Source: Cepaea nemoralis (taxonomy: Eukaryota; Mollusca; Gastropoda; Stylommatophora; Helicidae). From it: a stretch of DNA of 64,000 bases. Made by a program: the position numbers and the translations under genes. Positions within the stretch are counted from its first letter, which is position 1. The number at the start of each line of letters is the position of its first letter. This document shows positions 42,100-54,530 of this stretch, one piece after another. The DNA lies in contig JACEFZ010011398.1 in the NCBI GenBank assembly GCA_014155875.1, positions 607,001 to 671,000 of the forward strand, in the 5' to 3' direction. The notes beneath the pieces are model-generated. The model was not told where the DNA came from. It did not search any database and saw only the letters and a list, made by a program, of their open reading frames with translations.

Positions 42100-43170
42100 A
42101 CGTGGTCAGGTGTCAGACCTAGATTTGTGTCATCTGTGGCTTCTTTGAATTCTCTGCCGACTTACAGATGTGCCAGACATGTCAAATCTTCTAATATCAT
42201 TGTTCAGCGACCACCACAATATACTGACCTCCCTAGGTCTCAGCACTGAATTGTTCAGCCACCACCACAATATACTGACCTCCCTAGGTCTCAGCACTGA
42301 ATTGTTCAGCCACCACCACAATATACTGACCTCCCTAGGGTTCAGCACTGGATTGTTCAGCCACCACCACAATATACTGACCTCCCTAGGGTTCAGCACT
42401 GGATTGTTCAGCCACCACCACAATATACTGACCTCCCTAGGGTTCAGCACTGAATTGTTCAGCGACCACCACAATATACTGACCTCCCTAGGGTTCAGCA
42501 CTGAATTGTTCAGCGACCACCACAATATACTGACCTCCCTAGGGTTCAGCACTGGATTGGTGCGCTGCCACTGCTGGCTATCTTCTGTGACATTCCATGT
42601 GCGTCTCTGGTCATAGCATGCCTGTTTGAATCTGTCAGATATAGCCAGACATCTTCTGTGAACATCAAGATTTGACCCCATCCAGTGGCTGGTATCCTGA
42701 CCAGGTTTGTTGTTTAAGATTGGGGATAATGGAGAGCCCTGAAACAGGCAGGACATTGGGTTGTGATGTTCACATTCCCACACAACATGTCACTGTTCTC
42801 TCCTTCAGTGCAGCCACCAGTCAGCCTGCCATTCAGGGGTTCAAGCATTTGCATAAGATGTGCATAGTCTACACAGTTATAAGCATCATCTAGATCTACA
42901 GCCACAGCAGCTGTTTCCTGTTGGCTTAGAAACCCGTCTGATACATTGTGTGCACAAGTTCTTGCATGACCCCATGCTGTCTTCACTGGCCTGTAACTGC
43001 CACCAGTACCAGGCAGCTGACGTGTCTACTCTAGATATGGCATTGATTTCTGAGCCACTTGTCTTCCAGCAGTTTGCCATACTCTGACAGACTCTACACG
43101 GACACTGGAATCTCTGACAACACAGCACATTTCTGCACCACTGTGCTGCTTCTGCTTCTTCTGCCTGCAG
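42100..43170 (-). pseudogene. Degenerate non-LTR RT fragment
   Basis: On the - strand, KTAWGHARTCAHNVSDGF leads to ETAAVAVDLDDAYNCVDYAH (RT block with catalytic Asp) and, further on, LFQGSPLSPIL, the equivalent of the QG-PLSP motif. The rest (NLDVHRRCLAISDRFKQACY) shows no clear ADD box. Frames change several times. An in-frame 51-bp array is embedded. Upstream - strand sequence to 43620 has an open stretch of 111 codons that might be an older part of the same element, but I do not recognise it. Confidence 0.7.
42199..42556 (-). repeat. 51-bp in-frame array within RT fragment
   Basis: Seven copies of a 51-bp unit (TTGTTCAGCGACCACCACAA, TATACTGACCTCCCTAGG, GTTCAGCACTGAA) encode on the - strand the 17-residue period LNPREVSILWWSLNNSV. 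The unit length is a multiple of three, as in the other element-embedded arrays. Confidence 0.9.
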
Positions 43171-44454
43171 CGTGGGCTATGAGTGTGTTCCAGCACAGAT
43201 CACTTGTAGCATGTGCATAGCAACCATTCTAGTGCTCAGATGTCTGTTTTCTGGTTCCGCGCCATTTAGGCCACCATCCTTGATGGTTGAGGTGTCTTGT
43301 CTGGATCCCCCCTCCCATAGGCAGATTGCCTTCCTGGACTTGTGGGCTCTGTTTGTCCACATTTTCTGTAATGGCTTTGTTGCCCCAGCCTTTGTCCTGC
43401 TTACCAGCACTTCCACAAGGCAGTGGTGGTTTGGCATTCACTGTGTCCTTCACATAGATGGGTTTCCTGCCAGGGTTTATGAACTCCATCAACTCATGTT
43501 GTTTGCTTCCACCCAGCTGCTGGATGTGACCATACTCAACACCTGGGGCATTGTTTGCTTCCATTCAGCTGCTGGGTGTGGCCATGCTGTACACCGTCAG
43601 GTCCTGGGGCATTGTCGCTCATAACATGTAATGTATACATATTGGTAGAATGAAGGGGCTCATTAATCAATAGATGCTGATGCATATGTTGGGGAGAGGG
43701 GGGAGGAGGATCTTAGTACCTATGGACATGTCCAGAGTTCAAGGATGATACCCCAACAGAAAAGTTATAATTGTATATCTCTTTCATACCAGGCCTTCAT
43801 ACATCTTGTCCTATGCAGTACTCTGACAAATACTACATCTAGTGCCTTAGTGGACATTTGTATAACACATACATGTCAGAATGTTATATCGTTTGAAGAA
43901 TTCTGGCTGTTCCCCTGGTCAGCCTACTGAGTGTTGGGTGTGTGGTGTGTGACTGCTGGCACCCTTTCTGCTCATCCGTCAATGTGGACACCAGACTTTC
44001 CGACCAGCCACATCAGTCACCAAGTTCTCCTTGGCTTCTTCCTTGGCTTCTTCCTTGGCTTCTCTAGCCAGTCTTGAATATGTTAGTGGTTCTCTCCACA
44101 AGTATCCAATCCATCTCTTTCATCACAAGAGTAACAGAATTTGTGCCTGTTGTCAAAACCAGTCTGCTGAAATGAGGGGTCCCTTCTCTTTCTTCTTGCT
44201 GCTTCCTTGCAGCAGGTTAATGGTTATGTTATTGCCACATGGAGTAGCAGATTGGTTTCTTCTTCTGTGTTCATCCGGAGTTGTTTTTTTCCGGACGTGA
44301 TTGCGTTGTGCCTGTTTACAGCAAAGCTGCGTTCTTGCGCCGTTAGGCCGACACATCTGACTTCTGCGGGCATTTGTTGACTGGGTTAACCTTTCCGGGA
44401 CAGATTGATTTTACACCATTAACTGAACTCATTACCTGTGTCAGTCATGCATCC
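43171..44454. other. Intron stretch, no gene recognised
   Basis: No exon or element was identified. A short 15-bp repeat (CCTTGGCTTCTT three times, 44026-44066) is present. Open frames of 60-150 codons on both strands have no recognisable motif and no splice context. Confidence 0.4.
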
Positions 44455-47400
44455 CGCATGCTGTACCACACACATAGCATGCTGTACCACACACATAACA
44501 TGCTGCACCACACACATAACATGCTGCACCACACACATAACATGCTGTACCACACACATAACATGCTGCACCACACACATAACATGCTGTACCACACACA
44601 TAACATGCTGCACCACACACATAGCATGCTGCACCACACACATAACATGCTGCACCACACACATAACATGCTGCACCACACACATAGCATGCTGCACCAC
44701 ACACATAGCATGCTGTACCACACACATAGCATGCTGTACCACACACATAACATGCTGTACCACACACATAACATGCTGCACCACACACATAGCATGCTGC
44801 ACCACACACATAGCATGCTGTACCACGCACATAACATGCTGTACCACGCACATAGCATGCTGTACCACACACATAGCATGCTGCACCACACACATAGCAT
44901 GCTGTACCACACACATAGCATGCTGTACCACACACATAGCATGCTGCACCACACACATAGCATGCTGTACCACACACATAGCATGCTGCACCACACACAT
45001 AGCATGCTGTACCACACACATAACATGCTGTACCACACACAGCATGCTGCACCACACACATAACATGCTGCACCACACACATAGCATGCTGTACCACACA
45101 CATAGCATGCTGCACCACACACATAACATGCTGCACCACACACATAACATGCTGCACCACACACATAACATGCTGCACCACACACATAACATGCTGTACC
45201 ACACACATAACATGCTGCACCACACACATAGCATGCTGTACCACACACATAGCATGCTGCACCACACACATAACATGCTGCACCACACACATAACATGCT
45301 GTACCACACACATAACATGCTGCACCACACACATAGCATGCTGCACCACACACATAGCATGCTGTACCACACACATAGCATGCTGTACCACACACATAAC
45401 ATGCTGTAGCACACACATAACATGCTGTACCACACACATAGCATGCTGCACCACACACATAACATGCTGTACCACACACATAGCATGCTGTACCACACAC
45501 ATAGCATGCTGTACCACACACATAACATGCTGCACCACACACATAACATGCTGTACCACACACATAACATGCTGTACCACACACATAGCATGCTGCACCA
45601 CACACATAGCATGCTGTACCACACACATAGCATGCTGTACCACACACATATCATGCTGCACCACACATAGCATGCTGTACCAAACACATAGCATGCTGCA
45701 CCACACACATAGCATGCTGTACCACACACATAGCATGCTGCACCACACACATAGCATGCTGTACCACACACATAGCATGCTGCACCACACACATAGCATG
45801 CTGTACCACACACATAGCATGCTGCACCACACACATAACATGCTGCACCACACACATAACATGCTGTACCACACACATAGCATGCTGTACCACACACATA
45901 GCATGCTGTACCACACACATAACAGCACCACACACATAGCATGCTGTACCACACACATAACAGCACCACACACATAACATGCTGTACCACACACATAACA
46001 GCACCACACACATAACAGCACCACACACATAACATGCTGTACCACACACATAACAGCACCACACACATAACATGCTGCACCACACACATAGCATGCTGTA
46101 CCACACACATAACAGCACCACACACATAACATGCTGCACCACACACATAACAGCACCACACACATAACATGCTGCACCACACACATAACATGCTGTACCA
46201 CACACATAACATGCTGTACCACACACATAACATGCTGACCACACACATAACAGCACCACACACATAACATGCTGCACCACACACATAACATGCTGTACCA
46301 CACACATAACATGCTGCACCACACACATAACAGCACCACACACATAACATGCTGCACCACACACATAACAGCACCACACACATAACATGCTGCACCACAC
46401 ACATAGCATGCTGCACCACACACATAACATGCTGCACCACACACATAACGGCACCACACACATAACATGCTGCACCACACACATAACATGCTGCACCACA
46501 CACATAACATGCTGCACCACACACATAACATGCTGCACCACACACATAACATGCTGCACCACACACATAACATGCTGCACCACACACATAACAGCACCAC
46601 ACACATAACATGCTGCACCACACACATAACATGCTGCACCACACACATAACATGCTGCACCACACACATAACATGCTGCACCACACACATAACATGCTGC
46701 ACCACACACATAACATGCTGCACCACACACATAACATGCTGTACCACACACATAACATGCTGCACCACACACATAACATGCTGTACCACACACATAACAT
46801 GCTGCACCACACACATAACATGCTGCACCACACACATAACATGCTGCACCACACACATAACATGCTGCACCACACACATAACATGCTGCACCACACACAT
46901 AGCATGCTGCACCACACACATAGCATGCTGCACCACACACATAACAGCACCACACACATAACATGCTGTACCACACACATAACAGCACCACACACATAAC
47001 ATGCTGTACCACACACATAACATGCTGCACCACACACATAACATGCTGCACCACACACATAACATGCTGCACCACACACATAACATGCTGCACCACACAC
47101 ATAACATGCTGCACCACACACATAACATGCTGCACCACACACATAACATGCTGCACCACACACATAACATGCTGCACCACACACATAACATGCTGCACCA
47201 CACACATAACAGCACCACACACATAACATGCTGCACCACACACATAACAGCACCACACACATAACATGCTGCACCACACACATAACATGCTGCACCACAC
47301 ATAACATGCTGCACCACACACATAACATGCTGCACCACACACATAACATGCTGTACCACACACATAACATGCTGCACCACACACATAACATGCTGCACCA

Positions 47401-48550
47401 CACACATAACATGCTGCACCACACACATAACATGCTGCACCACACACATAACATGCTGCACCACACACATAACATGCTGCACCACACACATAACATGCTG
47501 CACCACACACATAGCATGCTGCACCACACACATAGCATGCTGCACCACACACATAACAGCACCACACACATAACATGCTGTACCACACACATAACAGCAC
47601 CACACACATAACATGCTGTACCACACACATAACATGCTGCACCACACACATAACATGCTGCACCACACACATAACATGCTGCACCACACACATAACATGC
47701 TGCACCACACACATAACATGCTGCACCACACACATAACATGCTGCACCACACACATAACATGCTGCACCACACACATAACATGCTGCACCACACACATAA
47801 CATGCTGTACCACACACATAACATGCTGCACCACACACATAACATGCTGCACCACACACATAACATGCTGCACCACACACATAACATGCTGCACCACACA
47901 CATAACATGCTGCACCACACACATAACATGCTGCACCACACACATAACATGCTGCACCACACACATAACATGCTGTACCACACACATAACATGCTGCACC
48001 ACACACATAACATGCTGCACCACACACATAACATGCTGCACCACACACATAACATGCTGCACCACACACATAACATGCTGCACCACACACATAACATGCT
48101 GCACCACACACATAACATGCTGCACCACACACATAGCATGCTGCACCACACACATAGCATGCTGCACCACACACATAACAGCACCACACACATAACATGC
48201 TGTACCACACACATAACAGCACCACACACATAACATGCTGTACCATACACATAACATGCTGCACCACACACATAACATGCTGCACCACACACATAACATG
48301 CTGCACCACACACATAACATGCTGCACCACACACATAACATGCTGCACCACACACATAACATGCTGCACCACACACATAACATGCTGCACCACACACATA
48401 ACATGCTGCACCACACACATAACATGCTGCACCACACACATAACATGCTGCACCACACACATAGCATGCTGCACCACACACATGACATGCTGCACCACAC
48501 ACATAACATGCTGTACCACACACATAGCATGCTGCACCACACACATAACA
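44455..48550. repeat. 4.1-kb array of 21-bp units with 17-bp variants
   Basis: About 195 units of CATGCTGCACCACACACATA plus A or G; a 17-bp form (CAGCACCACACACATAA) lacks the CATG part. Left of about 45900 units mix GTACC and GCACC and end mostly in TAG; to the right they are more uniform. A marked pattern of two TAG units then 17-bp units recurs at 46921, 47533 and 48155, a higher-order repeat of about 610-620 bp. Open frames up to 1,392 codons on the - strand, full of CVWCSML-type residues, are artefacts. Confidence 0.96.
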
Positions 48551-48892
48551 GGTGAATACTGGCATGTGCAGAGCTGGTGGGTGGGGGTATACATGTGTGA
48601 CTCCTAACTGTGTAAACAAGCAAACAAGTCATGCCATGTCAGACCAGCCTAGTAACACCCACATTGAAACATTGGACTGTTTTGTGCATTTCAGCTGTCA
48701 GAGTTCCTCATTCTATGATATTCTAATTCTGTTGTGTGCACCTGATGAGATACAGCAAAATATGCAGGCAATAAATTGTGTAACCTGTTGTTTATGTTCT
48801 CTTTATTCAAATTGACAATGGAAAACATTGCTTTGATTTTGTTGTGTTGTTGTTTGTGTAATGTTTATCTGGTTATTGTTGTCTATTTACAG
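48551..48892. other. 3' end of intron before exon J
   Basis: Unique sequence with a T-rich stretch (TTGTTGTCTATTTACAG) forming the acceptor of the next exon. Nothing else recognised. Confidence 0.5.
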
Positions 48893-49653
48893 CGAAAGGT
48901 CAAGTCCTAGTACCAACGTGACATCAGTTCATTACAGTGGGGTGGTTGGGGTTGTTGCTAATGGCAACCAGTCATCTCCACTGACCCAACAACAGGTCGT
49001 CTCTCCACAGACCTCCTCCTCCCCGCAGCTCATCCAGACATCCTCGCCTCACCTGCCCGTGGTTCTCCTACCAACCCCACATGCAGGACCCCCACAGCTG
49101 GGGACTCATTATGTGCAGCCTTACAACTACGTGCAACAAGTGGCCACAGCCACGCCCCCACCAGGTCCCTTTGGTCATCATCATTTCGCACACAACCCCT
49201 CAGCCCACCACACTCTGCACAGCCTACATCACCCGGCCTTCGTGGCCTCCTACACATACCCCGGCCAGGCCTCCTTCACCAACCTCCCACCAAATATATA
49301 CCACGCAGGGGGCGCTGCCCACCTGCGCTCCCTGCCCCCGACTGTACAGGTTTTCCCCAGCCAACCCCACCCCATAGTACACACAGTCCACTCCGTGGAG
49401 GTGGTAACTGCAAGTCCACCCACGGGCACTCCAGTCCAAGTGCAGAACTCTGCCATGGCCATTCCACAAGTGCAGCCCAGCCCACACAACCAGATGCAGC
49501 TCAACTACCTGATGGCCACCTTTCGCACAGGCATGCTGGCCATGGAGACACTGTCTCGCAAGGTGCACGACGATCGGCCCCAGACCAAGTACGCTCGCAA
49601 CCCTCCCTACGGTGAAGATGTCAGATGGTTGTTGAGTGTGGCTATTAAACTAG
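48893..49653 (+). CDS. ZSWIM8: ZSWIM8 exon J (large Pro/His-rich exon)
   Basis: The acceptor is ATTTACAG|C at 48893; a second AG six bases on (GAAAG|G) would keep the frame and drop two residues. The exon encodes about 253 residues. It begins as a Ser/Thr/Gln/Pro/His-rich segment (TQQQVVSPQTSSSPQ, HHHFAHNPSAHHTLHSLHHP, NLPPNIYHAGG), like the disordered Pro/His-rich region of vertebrate ZSWIM8. It then enters the conserved block MATFRTGMLAMETLSRK, NPPYGEDVRWLLSVAIKLG. The donor is AAACTAG|GTTAGT at 49654, phase 1; reading on gives GGT TAG, an immediate stop. Confidence 0.95.
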
Positions 49654-51299
49654 GTTAGTGCAATACATGTCAGATGTTGTGGAGTGGCTATTAAACTAGG
49701 TTAGTGCAGTACATGTCTGATGTTGTGGAGTGTGGCTATTAAACTAGGTTAGTGCAATACATGTCAGATGTTGTGGAGTGTGGCTATTAAACTAGGTTAG
49801 TGCAATACATGTCAGATGTTGTGGAGTGTGGCTATTAAACTAGGTTAGTGCAATACATGTTAGATGTTGTGGAGTGTGGCTATTAAACTAGGTTAGTGCA
49901 ATACATGTTAGATGTTGTGGAGTGTGGCTATTAAACTAGGTTAGTGCAATACATGTTAGATGTTGTGGAGTGTGGCTATTAAACTAGGTTAGTACAATAC
50001 ATGTCTGATGTTGTGGAGTGTGGCTATTAAACTAGGTTAGTGCAATACATGTTAGATGTTGTGGAGTGTGGCTATTAAACTAGGTTAGTGCAATACATGT
50101 CAGATGTTGTGGAGTGTGGCTATTAAACTAGGTTAGTGCAATACATGTCCGATGTTGTGGAGTGTGGCTATTAAACTAGGTTAGTGCATTACATGTCAGA
50201 TGTTGTGGAGTGGCTATTAAACTAGGTTAGTGCAATACATGTCAGATGTTGTGGAGTGGCTATTAAACTAGGTTAGTGCAATACATGTTAGATGTTGTGG
50301 AGTGTGGCTATTAAACTAGGTTAGTGCAATACATGTTAGATGTTGTGGAGTGTGGCTATTAAACTAGGTTAGTGCAGTACATGTCAGATGTTGTGGAGTG
50401 TGGCTATTAAACTAGGTTAGTGCAGTACATGTTAGATGTTGTGGAGTGTGGCTATTAAACTAGGTTAGTGCAATACATGTCAGATGTTGTGGAGTGGCTA
50501 TTAAACTAGGTTAGTGCAATACATGTTAGATGTTGTGGAGTGTGGCTATTAAACTAGGTTAGTGCAGTACATGTCAGATGTTGTGGAGTGTGGCTATTAA
50601 ACTAGGTTAGTGCAATACATGTCAGATGTTGTGGAGTGGCTATTAAACTAGGTTAGTACAATACATGTCAGGTGTTGTGGAGTGTGGCTATTAAACTAGG
50701 TTAGTGCAGTACATGTCAGATGTTGTGGAGTGTGGCTATTAAACTAGGTTAGTGCAGTACATGTTAGATGTTGTGGAGTGTGGCTATTAAACTAGGTTAG
50801 TGCAGTACATGTCTGATGTTGTGGAGTGTGGCTATTAAACTAGGTTAGTACAATACATGTCTGATGTTGTTGAGTGTGGCTATTAAACTAGGTTAGTACA
50901 ATACATGTCTGATGTTGTGGAGTGTGGCTATTAAACTAGGTTAGTACAATACATGTCAGGTGTTGTGGAGTGTGGCTATTAAACTAGGTTAGTACAATAC
51001 ATGTCAGGTGTTGTGGAGTGTGGCTATTAAACTAGGTTAGTACAATACATGTCTGATGTTGTTGAGTGTGGCTATTAAACTAGGTTAGTACAATACATGT
51101 CTGATGTTGTGGAGTGTGGCTATTAAACTAGGTTAGTACAATACATGTCAGGTGTTGTGGAGTGTGGCTATTAAACTAGGTTAGTACAATACATGTCTGA
51201 TGTTGTGGAGTGTGGCTATTAAACTAGGTTAGTGCAGTACATGTCAGATGTTGTTGAGTGTGGCTATTAAACTAGGTTAGTGCAGTACATGTCAGATGG
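49654..51299. repeat. 48-bp array of exon J edge plus 5' splice site
   Basis: About 34 copies, some shortened to 46 bp. The unit holds GTTAGTGCAATACATGTCAG, ATGTTGTGGAGTGTGGC and TATTAAACTAG. The last 37 bases of exon J (49617-49653) are the same sequence, so each unit is an exon end plus about 11 bases of intron with its donor. The final partial copy (ATGTCAGATGGTT, 51285-51300) keeps the GG of the exon. Confidence 0.94.
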
Positions 51300-51338
51300 T
51301 TCACTCTCAGTTGATATAACCTTTTACTGTTATTTTAT

Positions 51339-52243
51339 GTACAGGTGTGGTACAAGGTGTTAAGTAGGATGTCATGTACAGATGTGATATGGGGAGATGT
51401 TACCTAGAATGTCATGTACAGGTGTGGTATGGGGAGATGTTACCTAGAATGTCATGTACAGGTGTGGTATGGGGAGATGTTACCAAGAATGTCATGTACA
51501 GGTGTGGTATGGGGGGATGTTACCTAGAATGTCATGTACAGGTGTGGTATGGGGAGATGTTACCTAGCATGTCATGTACAGGTGTGTATGGGGGAGATGT
51601 TACCTAGAATGTCATGTACAGGTGTGGTATGGGGAGATGTTACCTAGCATGTCATGTACAGGTGTGGTATGGGGAGATGTTACCTAGAATGTGATAAACA
51701 GGTGTGGTATGGGGAGATGTTACCTAGCATGTCATGTACAGGTGTGGTATGGGGAGATGTTACCTAAAATGTCATGTAAAGGTGTGGTATGGGGGTGATG
51801 TTACCTAGAATGTCATGGACAGGTGTGGTATGGGAGAGATGTTATCTAGAATGTCATGTACAGGTGTGGTATGGGGGAGATGTTACCTAGAATGTCATGT
51901 ACAGGTGTGGTATGGGGAGATGTTACCTAGCATGTCATGTACAGGTGTGGTATGGGGAGATGTTACCTAGCATGTCATGTACAGGTGTGGTATGGGGAGA
52001 TGTTACCTAAAATGTCATGTACAGGTGTGGTATGGGGGAGATGTTACCTAGAATGTCATATACAGGTGTGGTATGGGGAGATGTTACTTAGAATGTCATG
52101 TACATGTGTGTTGGGGGAGATGTTACCTAGAATGTCATATACATGTGTGGTATGAGATGTTACCTAGAATGTCATGTACAGGTGTGGTATGAGATGTTAC
52201 CTAGAATGCCATGTACAGGTGTGGTATGGGGGAGATGTTACCT
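51339..52243. repeat. 40-bp minisatellite, left block
   Basis: About 22 copies of GTCATGTACAGGTGTGGTAT, GGGGAGATGTTACCTAGAAT. It resumes at 57248-57322 and 58419-59240 after insertions, so it was one array of about 1.8 kb before they arrived. Confidence 0.93.
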
Positions 52244-52838
52244 AGTTAGTTAGTTAGTCGACAGATCATCCTCATTGCACATCGAACCATTCAGTCCATA
52301 AGTGCTCGGATCCCCTCCTCAGCAAATCCCGCAACGTGTAGCGGCTAACGACGCCAGTTCTGTGTTGGTTTATCAATCTTCTTTGGCTTCCTGCGTAGTG
52401 TTCTTGTTTGGCCACCCCTCTTTTAATTTGCTGCTCTCGCAGTCTGGCCATGGTTGTAGATTCACAGTCATCACTTGGTTCACGCAAAAGTCTTACTTCT
52501 TGTAGAGCATTCAGAATGTCAGCCTGGTCCATGGCGCGTCCGCCCTCCACCGTAGCCTCACCTGCGAGCTTGTCAGCCCGCTCATTTCCTTGTACTCCCG
52601 CATGCCCTGGCACGAAGATGAAACTAATCTTTGCCAGCCGAGACTGCTCCAGAGGCAGCAGCCATTCTCTTCAGATCGACCCCTCCTCTATCCTCTTGAT
52701 CATGTTTATTGAGTCGCTAAGGAAACAAGCCCTAGTGAATGTCTGTGTCTCGAGCCATGTTATTGCTTTACTTACTGCCATGACTTCCATAGTCAGGCTA
52801 CTTGTGGTTTCAGTGAAAGCACCAGAGTCCTCCTACAC
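52244..52838 (-). pseudogene. RNase H-bearing LINE, 3' half
   Basis: On the - strand the reading is VMAVSKAITWLETQTF, LFLSDSINMIKRIEEG, then the RNase H C-terminal motif PGHAGVQGNERADKLAGEA (52613-52557), AMDQADILNALQEVRLLRE and the C-terminus LWTEWFDVQ. The 3' tail at 52244-52257 is (TAGT)n. The 5' half is at 56974-57247; a second LINE sits between them. By family knowledge, LINEs with a C-terminal RNase H fall in the I/R1-like groups. Confidence 0.9.
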
Positions 52839-53654
52839 TAGGGTAGCGGGGTAGGGATACACCCTATCAAAGGAGAAGTAAGGTGCCTCCTTCCCTCCGC
52901 TAGCCTACGGGACACCCTTGGGCAAGGTGGAGTACCCGTTTAGCCCCCCCAACAGGGTAACGTGAAGCCATGTGAGCAGGTGGTGGAATGGACTTGGGAG
53001 CAGCCGACAGATAGTTGTTGATTATGGTTTCAAGTCAGTGACGGTGGGCAGAGGATCTCTCAGTAAAGACAATGGCTACGGTCATCCGATCAGTATGGTC
53101 ACTGCCAGGAAGGAAGAATGGTAGACTTCCCTCCTTATTGATTCCCGGGCAGAGGAGGCTCATCAGCCTTGGTTGGTATCTCTTCTAAGAGAGGGAACTC
53201 TAAATCTCAAACCTCCGCTGCCTTGCGGGTATACCCATATGGGAAAGGCTTCGGGAGTAAACCCTGAGGACAAATCCGGAGATGGAGTCCCTAAGGCAGT
53301 TCCATGTTGTAAACAACATAGTTCTGGCAACTCCTGCGACGGCACTGATGCCAAGTTGCATTGGCTACTGCCTTTCCCTTGGTCAACATCGGCGACATGG
53401 AGAGGGGGAACTTGCTACTGGGCAACAGCTGGATCTCCGATTTCCATTGCTCAGGCTTGTGCCCTGAAGAGGTCACTTCAGCAATGCTTAAAGCGGTGAC
53501 ACAACATGGGAAGCAGCATTTGCCGGTTATAAGTCTTAATGCTCGATTGGCATAGAGCAAGGCACCAGGGGCTACTTCCGACGGTGGGAGAGATCATCGT
53601 ATCTCACTAGACAGCTACCGCCCGCCTAAGCTGGGCAGCCCCCCAGTCAATAAG

Positions 53655-54530
53655 GTGTTGTCTCGCCACGGTTCATCTGCTCCTGAGGGTGTGTGGAGCT
53701 TAGGGGGAAATCCTGACATATGGACCGCAATCTATACACCTAGCAACAAGAAAAAAACAAACCAACCGGCCCTAAGGCTGGGAACATGGAACGTAAGAAC
53801 CATGACCCCTGGCATCTCAGACGATCTAAACGAGATTGTGGATGCCCGAAAAACTGCAGTGATAAACAACGAACTACTAAGACTGGGAATAGACATTGTC
53901 GCCCTGCAAGAGACCAGACTCCAAGAATCTGGAAGCATCAAGGAGAGGGACTTCACTTTCTACTGGCATGGCAAGCTGTGCGGAGAGACCTCTTCGCTAT
54001 CAGAAACAAGCTGCTTAATTCCATCATACAACCAAGTGATGGCACTGAAAGAATACTGAAGCTCCAACTCCAGACAGAGGCAGGCCCAGTTAGTATTATA
54101 AGCGTTTACGCCCCAACACTAACTGCAGCATCAGAATCTAAAGACAAGTTCTATGACGACCTTAGCAAAGAAGTCAGTGAAACACCAGAGAAACAACATT
54201 TTTTTATCCTGGGGGATTTCAATGCCAGGGTTGGCTCCGACCACAAATCTTGGCCTTCATGTCTAGGACAGTTTGGCGTTGGGAAGATCAATGACAATGG
54301 ACGTCGTCTCTTGGAATTCTGCAGCCACCATAATCTGTGCATGACCAACACCTTCTTTGACACAAAACCTCAACACAAGGTGTCATGGAGGCACCCCAGA
54401 TCAAAGAACTGGCACCAACTCGACCTGGTGCTCACTAAACACAGCAACCTCCGCAATGTATGGCTGACTCGCAGCTATCATAGTGCTGACTGCGACACCG
54501 ACCATTCACTCGTCTCCAGCAAGGTGAAGG
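53655..54530 (+). pseudogene. LINE endonuclease domain
   Basis: The first frame reads LRLGTWNVRTM (53780s), NELLRLGIDIVALQETRLQE. After a frame change near 53960-53985 the second frame reads LFAIRNKLLNSI, ISVYAPTLTAASESKDKFY, FILGDFNARVGSDHKSW, NTFFDTKPQHKVSWRHP, HQLDLVLT and DCDTDHSLV. These are the APE endonuclease blocks, including the Asn, Glu, Asp and final His positions. The domain is complete but split by the frameshift. Confidence 0.9.

Noticed and set aside
43172..43624. 150-codon + strand frame and overlapping - strand frames
   Set aside because: No motif or splice context; exons I and J join in phase across it. Possibly an old part of the adjacent - strand LINE, not supportable.
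44419..48632. Open frames of 993-1,392 codons on the - strand (Cys/Val/Met-rich)
   Set aside because: They are translations of a 21-bp repeat without stops in several frames; no splice or start context and no non-repeat domain.
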